Shown in pieces: positions 38,053 through 46,404 of a DNA stretch of 64,000 nt. The notes beneath the pieces were generated by a model, which was not told where the DNA came from, ran no database searches, and saw only the letters and a list, made by a program, of their open reading frames with translations. Both the position numbers and the translations under genes were made by a program. Every line of letters starts with the position of its first letter. Position 1 is the stretch's first letter. Where the stretch lies: assembly GCF_000242615.2 (NCBI RefSeq), contig NZ_KI912268.1:1584551-1648550 (forward strand). The letters are read 5' to 3'. The stretch comes from Holophaga foetida DSM 6591. Its GTDB lineage: Bacteria; Acidobacteriota; Holophagae; Holophagales; Holophagaceae.

Positions 38053-39345
38053 ATGACAGAACGCGTATACCCGGGCTACCGCTGGTTTGTCCTTTTCGTA
38101 CTGCTCTTTGCCACCGTGGCCCAGGGTGTCGTCCTCATCTGGCCCGCCCCCCTGCTTGAGCAGATCGCCAAGCACTACAGCGTGGACCTGGGCGCCGCCA
38201 CCGGTGCCCTCATGGTGGCCTTCACCATCTTCGTCACCGTGGGGGCCATCGTCGGCGGCATCTGCTGTGACAAGTTCGGCTGGGTCCCCACCCTGATCGT
38301 CAGCGTCACGCTCTTGGCGGTATCCACCATCCTGGTGCCCCTCTTCGGCAACGGCTTCGGCACCCTGGTGCTGGCCCGCATCATCGAGGGCGCCGGTGCC
38401 GGTCCTATCATGGCTTCCGTGGGCGCCGTGAGCGTCCAGTGGTTCCCCCACAAGGAGCGGGCCATCGTCACGGGGATCCAGGGCATGGGTGTCTCCCTGG
38501 GCATCGCCCTGGGCTTCGCCTTCGTCCCCATGGCCTTCGTGAAGACCGGCTCCTTCCTGGCAGCCGCTTCCTGGATGTCCATCTTCCCCATCGTCGGTGT
38601 GCTCTTCCTGGTGGTCGTCGCCCTGGGCAAGAAGCCTCCCGTCTTTTCCGACGCGGAAATCTCCGGGGAGGGCGACCCCGTCAACACGGACCAGGATTTC
38701 AAGATCGCCGCCAAGCTCCCCGTCTTCTATGTCGGCATCCTCTGCATCTTCTTCCTGAGCTGGGTCATGCAGGCCTTCAATGACCTGACACCCGTCTACC
38801 TCGCCGCCCAGGCCCCCCTCGGCGCCGGACACGGGGTGGAAGTGGCCGGCAAGTTCATGGCCCTGGTGCAGGTCTCCTTCATGGTCGGCTCCGTCGCCAG
38901 CGGCTTCCTGCTGGAGAAGGTCTTCCGGGAGAGCAACAAGACCGTGATCGCCATCGGTTTCCTGGGCGCAGCCATCTTCGCCCTTTCGGTCCGCTTCCCC
39001 TTCGTCAACGGGAACCTCAAGATCCTTCCCATCTGCCTCTTCCTGGCGGGCTTCTTCCAGGGCTGGATCGTTCCCACCAGCCTGGCCTTCATCGCCATGC
39101 ACTTCCCCAGCCACATCGTGGGCAAGATGACCGGCATCTGGATGGGTGTGGGCATCTTCGGCGGCACCGCGGGCGTCATCGCCGGCGCCAGCCTGCTCCA
39201 CAAGACCGGCCTCTACCAGGCCTCCATTGTCGCCGTGGGGATCGTGGGCCTCGTCGGCTTCCTCTGCTCCCTCTTCCTGAACCCCCCTGCGGTGTTCAAG
39301 GGTGCTGAGAAGAAGGAACGGACCCTGGCCCTGGGCGGCCACTGA
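38053..39345 (+). CDS. MFS carrier, first of a tandem pair, probable organic-anion transporter
   Basis: 430 residues, 12 predicted helices with an N-terminus of only about 10 residues. MFS motif A GGICCDKFGW lies between helices 2 and 3. Helix 4-5 shows ARIIEGAGAGPIMASVGAV and the acidic central loop (about 195-220) separates the two halves. The overall style is that of oxalate/formate- or cyanate/nitrite-like MFS proteins, but substrate cannot be read. The nearest metabolic genes are the hydrolase operon 5 kb away, so an aromatic acid or its product is possible. An AAAGGAG site and its own terminator flank it. Confidence 0.88.
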   Translation: MTERVYPGYRWFVLFVLLFATVAQGVVLIWPAPLLEQIAKHYSVDLGAATGALMVAFTIFVTVGAIVGGICCDKFGWVPTLIVSVTLLAVSTILVPLFGNGFGTLVLARIIEGAGAGPIMASVGAVSVQWFPHKERAIVTGIQGMGVSLGIALGFAFVPMAFVKTGSFLAAASWMSIFPIVGVLFLVVVALGKKPPVFSDAEISGEGDPVNTDQDFKIAAKLPVFYVGILCIFFLSWVMQAFNDLTPVYLAAQAPLGAGHGVEVAGKFMALVQVSFMVGSVASGFLLEKVFRESNKTVIAIGFLGAAIFALSVRFPFVNGNLKILPICLFLAGFFQGWIVPTSLAFIAMHFPSHIVGKMTGIWMGVGIFGGTAGVIAGASLLHKTGLYQASIVAVGIVGLVGFLCSLFLNPPAVFKGAEKKERTLALGGH

Positions 39346-39373
39346 TAGGAACCACCCCCAAGCACTTCCTCCT

Positions 39374-39400
39374 AGCCCCCCGGAAACCGGGGGGCTTTTT
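39374..39400 (+). terminator. Intrinsic terminator of the first MFS gene
   Basis: AGCCCCCCGG (39374-39383), a three-base loop AAA and CCGGGGGGCT (39387-39396) followed by T residues. It lies 28 bp after the stop, a canonical rho-independent terminator, so the second MFS gene needs its own promoter. Confidence 0.92.
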
Positions 39401-39594
39401 CTTGTGCGGACGAAGCCGAGAAAAAATCGACCATCGATAAGCCGCATACCAGACATCCCGTATTCCGATTAACGCGCACACGCCTCATCCCACTATGCTC
39501 ATCCAGTTCCCATATGCCACCAGTAAGCAGCTTTCCGCATCACGGAAAGCACAGTCCCTCGTTGCGCCCACCCACCCCCTAAGGAGCGATCCGC

Positions 39595-40878
39595 ATGTCA
39601 GATCAGACCTACCCCAGCTATCGTTGGTTCATTCTATTCGTGTTGCTTTTCGCGACCATCGCCCAGGGGGTTGTGCTCATCTGGCCCGCCCCCCTCCTGG
39701 AGCATGTGGCCAAACACTACGGCGTCGATCTGGGGGCAGCCACCGGGGCCCTTATGGTGGCCTTCACCATCTTCGTCACCATCGGCGCCATCGTCGGCGG
39801 CATCTGCTGCGACAAGTTCGGCTGGGTCCGGACGCTCCTAGTGAGTGTGACCCTCCTGGCCCTGGCCACCCTCGCCGTGCCCATGCTTGGCAAGGGCTTT
39901 GGCCCGCTAATCCTGGCCCGCATCCTGGAGGGCCTCGGTGCCGGTCCCATCATGGCCGCCGTGGGTGCCGTGTCCGTCGAATGGTTCCCCCACCATCAGC
40001 GGGGTACCGTTGCGGGTGTCCAAGGCATCGGCGTCTCTCTGGGCGTGGCCCTGGGCTTCGCCTTCGTGCCCATGGCCTTCGTGAAGACAGGATCCTTCCT
40101 GGCTGCCGCCTCCTGGATGTCCATCTTCCCCATCCTGGCCCTGGTGCTGCTGGTGGCCGTGGCCATGGGCCCCAAACCCCCGGTCTTCGTTTCCGAACAG
40201 ACCGGCGAGCCCACCAACGCGGATGGCGATTTCAAGCTGGCCGCCAAGCTGCCGGTCTTCTACATCGGCATCCTCTGCGTCTTCTTCACCAGCTGGATCA
40301 TGCAGGCATTCAATGACCTGACCCCGGTCTACCTCTCCGCCCAGGCTCCCCTGGGGGCTGGCCACGGTGTGCTCCTGGCGGGCAAGTTCATGGGCCTGGT
40401 CCAGCTCTCCCTGATGATCGGTTCCCTGCTCAGCGGCATCATCCTGGAAAAGCTCTTCCGGGAGAACACCAAAGCCGCCGTGGGCACCGCCTTCGTGCTC
40501 TTCGCCGTCTTCGCCTACCTGGTCAAGTCCCCAGCCATCGCCGGCAACCTGAAGGTCCTCCCCCTGGTGCTCTTCCTGGTCGGCTTCTTCGAAGGCTGGA
40601 TCATCCCCAACTGCCTGGCCTTCATCTCCATGAACTTCCCCGCCCACATCGTCGGCAAGATGACCGGCATCTGGATGGGTCTGGGCATCTTCGGAGGCAC
40701 TGCTGGCGTCATCGTCGGCTCAACCCTCTTGCACAAGACCGGGATGTACTACGCCTCGATCGTCGCGGTCGCCATCGTCGCCATCTGTGGCTTCCTGGTC
40801 TCCCTCTTCCTGACCCCTCCCCAGGAGTTCAGGAGCGCTGAGAAGGCCGAGCGCAAGCTGGCCCTGGGCGGCCACTGA
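39595..40878 (+). CDS. MFS carrier, second of the tandem pair, close paralogue of the first
   Basis: 427 residues. Long stretches are identical to the upstream carrier, for example DLGAATGALMVAFTIFVT and GGICCDKFGWV, and the C-termini both end LALGGH. Differences concentrate in the central loop and helices 8-10. A TAAGGAG site precedes ATG 39595. The 195-bp leader between the first gene's terminator and this start includes a CTTTCCG/CGGAAAG hairpin (39531-39549), so it is separately regulated. Two close carriers with separate control suggest related substrates or different affinity. Confidence 0.88.
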   Translation: MSDQTYPSYRWFILFVLLFATIAQGVVLIWPAPLLEHVAKHYGVDLGAATGALMVAFTIFVTIGAIVGGICCDKFGWVRTLLVSVTLLALATLAVPMLGKGFGPLILARILEGLGAGPIMAAVGAVSVEWFPHHQRGTVAGVQGIGVSLGVALGFAFVPMAFVKTGSFLAAASWMSIFPILALVLLVAVAMGPKPPVFVSEQTGEPTNADGDFKLAAKLPVFYIGILCVFFTSWIMQAFNDLTPVYLSAQAPLGAGHGVLLAGKFMGLVQLSLMIGSLLSGIILEKLFRENTKAAVGTAFVLFAVFAYLVKSPAIAGNLKVLPLVLFLVGFFEGWIIPNCLAFISMNFPAHIVGKMTGIWMGLGIFGGTAGVIVGSTLLHKTGMYYASIVAVAIVAICGFLVSLFLTPPQEFRSAEKAERKLALGGH

Positions 40879-40894
40879 GCGAGGAGGGTCCCCC

Positions 40895-40928
40895 AAAGGA
40901 AAAGCCCTCGACCGAGGGCTTTTCCTTT
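40895..40928. terminator. Bidirectional terminator between the second MFS gene and the FHA kinase
   Basis: Complementary 16-bp arms AAAGGAAAAGCCCTCG (40895-40910) and CGAGGGCTTTTCCTTT (40913-40928). The GC core is flanked by A and T runs on both sides, which suits termination from both strands of these convergent genes. Confidence 0.9.
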
Positions 40929-40934
40929 GTCACA

Positions 40935-43295
40935 TCATCTGTCCGGTTCCCACAGAAGCGGGGCCGCCACTTCCCGGAAGGCGTGCAGTGCCTCGACCAG
41001 CTGTCGGTATAGCCCCTCCCACCCCTCGCATTCTTGGGACAGGAGACAGGATTCGAGGGCGTGGGCGGCTTCGGCGGCCTCCGCAAGGGAGAGCATCATG
41101 GCCCCGCCCTTGAAGTTGTGGGCATGCCGCATGGCTTCGGCCTGATTCCCCGCCGCCATGGCCCCAGGAATGGCCTCCAGCCCCTCTATTTCTCCGAGGA
41201 AGCCCCTGAGCATCTTCAACAGCAAGCCAGCGTTGCCTCCCAGGCGATCCAGGGCGGCGGGGGCATCCATAAGGGGAGCCAGGGGATCGAAGATGGCCGG
41301 ATGAAGGAAAGGCCGTGAGGAGGAGGCCTTGAGATTGATCCAGCGGGTCAGGGTCCGGTGGAGGTGCTGGGCATCGACGGGCTTGGTCAGGTATTCGTTC
41401 ATGCCCGCGGCCAGGCATCGCCAGCGACACTCAAGGTCAGCATGGGCGGTCATGGCGATGATGGGCAGCGTGGCCAGGGCCGGGTCCTTCCGGAGACGCC
41501 CCGTGACCTCCAGCCCATCCATGTCCGGCATTTCCACATCCATGAGCACCGCGGCATAGCGCTGCGGAAGGACCATCTGGAGGGCTTCCTGACCACTGGA
41601 AGCAATGTCCACCGCGGCCCCCATGTTCGAGAGGATGGCGGCCAGGAGCTCCTGGTTGATCGGATAGTCTTCCACCACCAGGATCCGGAGCCCTTCCAGG
41701 GAGGGGCACTCCTCGCGGGAAGAAACAGGGACCGGGATCCGTTCCGCGCCCTCAGCCAAGACAAGGCTGAAAGAGAAGCGGGTGCCCACCCCCGGACGGC
41801 TTTCCACCTGGATGGATCCGCCCATGAGATCCACGAGCCGCTTGCAGATGGAGAGCCCCAGCCCGGTCCCGCCGTAGCGCCGGGTGGTTGCGGCCTCTGC
41901 CTGGACGAAAGGGTCAAAGATTTGGTGGGTGAAGGATTCGGACATGCCAATACCCGTATCCGAAACCGAGAAGAAGGCTTTCCAGCGGCCATCTCCGAGC
42001 CTCTGGGCACCGACCTTCAGGCAGACAGCCCCTTCCTCTGTGAATTTCAATGCGTTGCCAATCAGATTGACAAGCACTTGGGTCAGGCGAAGGGGATCCC
42101 CCAGGAGGGCATTCGGCAGCCCCGGTGCCTTCTCCAGGCGAAGGGCCAGCCCCTTCGCCTGGGCCTGGGCCAGGAAAAGGTCCTCTATGGTTCCAAGTAT
42201 CCCTGAGAGGTCCATGGGAATGGCCTCCAGCTCCAGCCGATCCGCCTCCAGTTTGGAGAGGTCCAGGACGTCGTTGAGGAGACCCATCAGCAGGCGGCCC
42301 GAGGATTCGATCTTGCGCACGTACTCCGATCCGGGAGCGGGAAGTTCTTGCTGTGCAGCAAGCTGGGCGAATCCAAGGATGGCGTTCATGGGTGTCCGGA
42401 TCTCGTGGCTCATCCGGGCCAGGAAGTCGCTCTTGGCCTTCGCGGAGGCCTCGGCCACCTCCAGTTCCCGTTCCTGCTCCCTCCTGCGCTGGAGCTCTTC
42501 CGCCACCCGCTGGTGCACGATCTTGGCGGTGGCCAGATTGCACAGGGCCGCCACGAAGCGGAGGTCCTCTTCCGCAAAGCTCTTGCCACCCGTCTCGGCG
42601 TCAAAGTAGACGAGTCCCAGGACCTCCCCTTCGTATTCCAGCGGAACCGTCATGACCGTGAGGGTAAGTCCCCCGCCGGTCGTCGAGTCCTGAAGGAGCT
42701 GAGCCTCGCGGCGCTCCAAGACAGCCTGGATGGTTTTAGATGAAATATTTATATTACTATTTTCACCACGGGTCCCGAGGATTCTGAGTCCACTGCCGCT
42801 TTCCTTCAGGAGCACAGCACCTCTGGTGGCCCCCAGGTGGCCAAAGAGCCGATCCAGCAGCTCGTGCAGCAGCGCTTCCGCAGGGAGATCCTTGACAAGA
42901 AGCATGCTTATTTCATGCAATATACCCACCGCTCCCCGCCACCCCCCCATGCTTTCCACGGGCAGGGCCAGGGAGACCGTGGCTTCCATGACTGGCGGGG
43001 CCTCACTGCACACCTCCAGGCGGAGCGGGATGTGGGCAAGGCGCACCTCATCCTGGAGCCCGATGGAGACCGCGGAATGAATGCGCCCCCCGTTGACATG
43101 ACAGCCATGCCGGGAACCGAGATCCTCCAGAAAGACCCCCGCCTCGGTCCAGAAGATCCTGGCGTGATGGCGCGAGATGGCAGAGTTCTCGATCACGATG
43201 TCCTGGTCCGGCGTGCGCCCGATACGATACTCGGGCCTCTCCCGCCCCAGGGGGATGGGCGCTAGATCCGGAAGATGGATGAGAAACTCGGGCAT
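40935..43295 (-). CDS. FHA-GAF hybrid histidine kinase with receiver and HPt domains
   Basis: ATG 43295 has AGGG eight bases upstream; earlier ATGs fit less well. 786 residues, no membrane helix. The FHA domain (about 15-95) keeps the phosphothreonine pocket: YRIGRTPDQDIVI, then SAISRHHARI and GSRHGCHVNG. A GAF domain (about 120-260) and a coiled coil follow. The phospho-histidine is H297 (SHEIRTPMNAI). The ATPase domain has DTGIGMS and GTGLGLSICKRLVDLMGG. The receiver (about 535-650) has its aspartate in VLMDVEMPDMDG. A C-terminal HPt (about 670-780) has HNFKGGAM. It can run a full phosphorelay alone and pass phosphate on, perhaps to the regulator at 45532. The FHA domain predicts binding to a phosphothreonine protein, for which the divergent kinase is the obvious source. 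Confidence 0.93.
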   Translation of the reverse strand: MPEFLIHLPDLAPIPLGRERPEYRIGRTPDQDIVIENSAISRHHARIFWTEAGVFLEDLGSRHGCHVNGGRIHSAVSIGLQDEVRLAHIPLRLEVCSEAPPVMEATVSLALPVESMGGWRGAVGILHEISMLLVKDLPAEALLHELLDRLFGHLGATRGAVLLKESGSGLRILGTRGENSNINISSKTIQAVLERREAQLLQDSTTGGGLTLTVMTVPLEYEGEVLGLVYFDAETGGKSFAEEDLRFVAALCNLATAKIVHQRVAEELQRRREQERELEVAEASAKAKSDFLARMSHEIRTPMNAILGFAQLAAQQELPAPGSEYVRKIESSGRLLMGLLNDVLDLSKLEADRLELEAIPMDLSGILGTIEDLFLAQAQAKGLALRLEKAPGLPNALLGDPLRLTQVLVNLIGNALKFTEEGAVCLKVGAQRLGDGRWKAFFSVSDTGIGMSESFTHQIFDPFVQAEAATTRRYGGTGLGLSICKRLVDLMGGSIQVESRPGVGTRFSFSLVLAEGAERIPVPVSSREECPSLEGLRILVVEDYPINQELLAAILSNMGAAVDIASSGQEALQMVLPQRYAAVLMDVEMPDMDGLEVTGRLRKDPALATLPIIAMTAHADLECRWRCLAAGMNEYLTKPVDAQHLHRTLTRWINLKASSSRPFLHPAIFDPLAPLMDAPAALDRLGGNAGLLLKMLRGFLGEIEGLEAIPGAMAAGNQAEAMRHAHNFKGGAMMLSLAEAAEAAHALESCLLSQECEGWEGLYRQLVEALHAFREVAAPLLWEPDR

Positions 43296-43374
43296 CAGCA
43301 TCACCCTGACATCATGGCTAGGCTCGGGTGCAGAATACACCCACACCTTCTGACATGGAGGGGACATCGATAGA

Positions 43375-44868
43375 ATGGCCTCCGACCCTATGCTTACCCT
43401 TCTGCCTACAGATACGCGCCTGCCCCGCCTCGTGGATAGCCTGGCGGAACGTTATGAATTCCTCGCACTGCTGGGGCAAGGGGGATCAGGGACCGTCTAC
43501 GAGGTTCGGAATCTCCAACTCAACCGCATGGAGGCCCTTAAGGTCCTCTCGCCGAGCTTCCCCCTGGACGACATATCCCAGCGTTTCATACAGGAGGCCA
43601 AGGTCGCCGCCTCCCTGGACCATCCCCGCATCGTGAAGATCTACGATTTCGGCCACGATAGCGGCATCTATTGGTACTCCATGCAGCTGGTGGACGGTCC
43701 CACCCTGGCCGACCTTATAGAGTCGGGCCGGACCCTGGACCAGACGGCCCTGGCAAGGATGGCGGTCCCCATCATGGACGCCCTGGCCTACAGCCACGAG
43801 CGCGGCGTGGTCCATCGGGACATCAAACCCGCCAATATTCTCTTCAGTGCCGAAGGCCGCCCCTTCCTGACAGACTTCGGTATCGCCAAGACCACCGAGA
43901 GCACCCTCCACACCCACACGGGACGGATGATGGGTACCCCAGCCTACGTGGCCCCAGAACAGGCCCTGGGGGAGCGAGTGGATGCCCGGGCGGACCAGTA
44001 TGCCCTGGGCATCACCCTCTACAAGGCCCTCACCGGCTGCCTCCCCTTTGCAGGTGACGAGTTCCTCCAGACCTTGGTCCAGCGGCTCAACCAGCCCCCC
44101 ACGCCCATCCAAGTCCATGCCCCCCAAATGGCCCCAGCCCTGGCAGACCTCATCATGCGCGCCCTGGAACGGGACCGCGAAGCCCGCTGGCCCAGCATCG
44201 CCGCCATGAAGGAGGCCCTGCTGGAGGCCTGCGGAGGCGCGGGAATCGATGCGAGCGGCCCCCTTGGGGACCTTTCCGCCCTCCGTCCAGGCAGCCAGCC
44301 CCTTTCCATCTCCATCGGGGGCAAAGCCAGCTCCGCCGATGCCTTTGCCCCCACGGCGGATCTGCCTACGGCCCCCCCACGATCGAAATCAGGACGATGG
44401 GTGGGCCTGGCCGCAGTCCTGCTTCTGGGAATGGTCTGGGTTCTGTGGCGGATGCGCCCGACCCCCGCAAGGGCCTCCACTCCTGCCCCGGTCAAGCAGT
44501 CCAAGGAGCCTGAGCCCCCACCCCCCCGCCCCATGGCAATCAGCCCGGCTCCGGCCCCCTCCAGACCCGCTGCCATTCCATCCGCTCCCCGGAGACCCAT
44601 GACCTACCCCCAGCTCCTGGAAGAGGCTTCTCCGGTGGGTCTCCCGGCTGCCCTCCCCTGCGCTGGCTCCCGGGTGACCATCTCCCTTGATATCAGGGAG
44701 GACGGGACCGTCAAAGCCTGCCGGGTCATCTCTCCTGCCCGCCCAGAATGCGCCGAGGCCGCCCGGACCCTCGGAATGCGGTATCGTTTCAAGCCAGCCA
44801 TGGACGCAGAAGGCAAACCCATCGCCACCACTGTCGCTGCCACGATCGATTTCCCGGAGATGCCATGA
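43375..44868 (+). CDS. Ser/Thr protein kinase fused through a membrane helix to a TonB-C-like periplasmic domain
   Basis: 497 residues. The Hanks-type kinase (about 27-285) is complete: GQGGSGTVYEV, lysine K56 (ALKVL), HRDIKPANIL with D149, DFG at 167-169, and GTPAYVAPEQ. A linker leads to one transmembrane helix (about 342-360) and a proline/alanine-rich spacer (about 362-408). The C-terminal 85 residues (SRVTISLDIREDGTVKACRV ... YRFKPAMDAEGKPIATTV) look like a TonB C-terminal domain, with three cysteines (429, 449, 459). The kinase should face the cytoplasm and the TonB-like domain the periplasm. The gene overlaps the OmpA lipoprotein start by four bases and is divergent from an FHA kinase. 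Confidence 0.9.
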   Translation: MASDPMLTLLPTDTRLPRLVDSLAERYEFLALLGQGGSGTVYEVRNLQLNRMEALKVLSPSFPLDDISQRFIQEAKVAASLDHPRIVKIYDFGHDSGIYWYSMQLVDGPTLADLIESGRTLDQTALARMAVPIMDALAYSHERGVVHRDIKPANILFSAEGRPFLTDFGIAKTTESTLHTHTGRMMGTPAYVAPEQALGERVDARADQYALGITLYKALTGCLPFAGDEFLQTLVQRLNQPPTPIQVHAPQMAPALADLIMRALERDREARWPSIAAMKEALLEACGGAGIDASGPLGDLSALRPGSQPLSISIGGKASSADAFAPTADLPTAPPRSKSGRWVGLAAVLLLGMVWVLWRMRPTPARASTPAPVKQSKEPEPPPPRPMAISPAPAPSRPAAIPSAPRRPMTYPQLLEEASPVGLPAALPCAGSRVTISLDIREDGTVKACRVISPARPECAEAARTLGMRYRFKPAMDAEGKPIATTVAATIDFPEMP

Positions 44869-45548
44869 AGACAACCTTCGCATTTACGGTCATTGCGATG
44901 CCCGTCCTGCTCTCCCTGGGCTGTTCCAGGCCCCGGCTCGACCCGGCCAAGGCGATCCAGGTCCAGATCACCTCCACCCCGGACAAGGCCCTCCTGACCA
45001 TGGGGGGCAAGACTCTGGGCCCCACGCCCAGGTCTCTGACCGTGGCCAGCACGGCTGAGCTCCTGGAGCTCGATGCCACCATGGAGAAGGCCCCCGCCGT
45101 CGAGAAGCGCATCCGCTTCCTGTCGATGAACACGGCAGAAGTCACCTTCATCTTCGGGGCGGACCAATCGGCCATGGCCAGAACCCTTGGCTTCCCGAGG
45201 ATCCTGGTCTTCGACTATGGCGCAGGCGTCACTTTCGAGCTGGACCGGGCGGAACTGAAACCGGAGTTCCTTCCTCTCCTGGCTCGGCAGGCCTCCCTTC
45301 TCCAGAAAAGCTTCCCCGACATCAAGGTGTTCGTGTGCGGGCATACCGACATCACCGGGAATCGGGACCACAACCTGGCCCTTTCGGTGGACCGGGCAAA
45401 GGCCGTAGCGGAGGATCTGGGCGCCAGGGGCGTGAACCGGGATCGGCTCAAGATCCAGGGGTTCGGGAGCGACTACCCCGTGGCGGACAACGGCACGGAC
45501 CAGGGCCGGGCCCTGAATCGCCGCACCGAGGTCATCCTGCCACAGTAG
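44865..45548 (+). CDS. OmpA-family lipoprotein with an N-terminal PEGA-like domain
   Basis: ATG 44865 overlaps the kinase stop (ATGA). The signal peptide ends in a lipobox LSLGC at about residue 20, so the mature protein is lipid-anchored. A short PEGA-like domain (about 30-75: QVQITSTPDKALLTMGGKTLG) is followed by an OmpA peptidoglycan-binding domain (about 115-225), with GHTDITGNRDHNLALSVDRA and NRRTEV. It probably tethers the outer membrane to the cell wall and may interact with the periplasmic tail of the kinase. Its 3' end overlaps the convergent regulator by 17 bp. Confidence 0.9.
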   Translation: MKTTFAFTVIAMPVLLSLGCSRPRLDPAKAIQVQITSTPDKALLTMGGKTLGPTPRSLTVASTAELLELDATMEKAPAVEKRIRFLSMNTAEVTFIFGADQSAMARTLGFPRILVFDYGAGVTFELDRAELKPEFLPLLARQASLLQKSFPDIKVFVCGHTDITGNRDHNLALSVDRAKAVAEDLGARGVNRDRLKIQGFGSDYPVADNGTDQGRALNRRTEVILPQ

Positions 45549-46248
45549 CCCCCAGGCCCCCGTCCGCAGCAAAGATGTAACCCTCCCCGTGGCGAGCCCG
45601 CACGGGAAGGGGTTCATCGCTGCTCGTTGCCAGCACCTTCTTCCGCAGGCGGCTCAGCAGGGTCTCCAGCCGACGCGTAGCGTAGTAGTCAGGGGCCTGC
45701 CCGAGGGCCGCCAGAATCTCATCCCGGGACACCACCTCTCCGGCACGTTCCACGAGCGGCACCAGGACCCGCAGCTCCCCGTCCGTCAGGGGAATGCCCA
45801 GACCAGAGGGGGTATCCAGCCGGGAGTAGTCAGCATGGAGTCTCCACGTGGCATCCCGCCCGGGAACCAGACGTCGATGGAGGCTGCGTAGGGCAGCCGC
45901 CAGTTCCCGCAGGTCGACGGGCTTGACGAAGTATAGATCGGCCCCTTCTTCCAATCCCCTGATGCGATCCTCCAGGGGGTCCCGGGCCGTCAGCATGACA
46001 ATCCCCAGGTCGGGATAGTGGCGTCGAACTCGCTCCGCGATGGAGAAACCATCCTCCCCAGGCAGGTTGATATCCAGGATCAGGATCTCGCCCCAGCCCT
46101 CCGTAAGGAGCCGGTCGAGTGACTGGCCGTCGCTCACCCCTCGGGTTGCCAGCCCCAGGGCCTCAAGCCCGTCCACCAGACAGATTCGCGTCGCGAGGGA
46201 GTCCTCGCAGACGATGATGCGGATCTGATGGTCCATGCAGTGGTCCAT
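45532..46248 (-). CDS. OmpR-type response regulator with winged-helix output
   Basis: 238 residues from ATG 46248 with AAGG upstream. The receiver (about 8-125) has acidic residues ED at about 15-16, phospho-acceptor in LILDINLPGEDG and lysine in FVKPVD. The C-terminal winged helix (about 145-230) shows LTDGELRVLVPLV and RRLETLLSRLRKKV, then GEGYIF. It has no adjacent classical kinase gene; the hybrid kinase with HPt at 40935 is the nearest donor. It converges on and overlaps the lipoprotein gene by 17 bp. Confidence 0.9.
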   Translation of the reverse strand: MDHCMDHQIRIIVCEDSLATRICLVDGLEALGLATRGVSDGQSLDRLLTEGWGEILILDINLPGEDGFSIAERVRRHYPDLGIVMLTARDPLEDRIRGLEEGADLYFVKPVDLRELAAALRSLHRRLVPGRDATWRLHADYSRLDTPSGLGIPLTDGELRVLVPLVERAGEVVSRDEILAALGQAPDYYATRRLETLLSRLRKKVLATSSDEPLPVRARHGEGYIFAADGGLGATVAG

Positions 46249-46404
46249 GCCTTGCGTCCTTGCAGAGGGTTCCGGGAGCGTTCACAAGCGGCTAAGCCAT
46301 ATTCTAATGTGTCCCGCCCGAAATAATCGGATCACGTGGCCCTTCCCGAGCCTCAGTCCTTGGCTCCAGACCGCTGCAAGGCTAGTCTCGTAGGGGAGGA
46401 TTCC

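Noticed and set aside
37942..39456. A 504-codon minus-strand frame opposite the first MFS gene
   Set aside because: Its E/G/D/H-rich translation is the complement of hydrophobic MFS codons, and it runs through the MFS gene's terminator.
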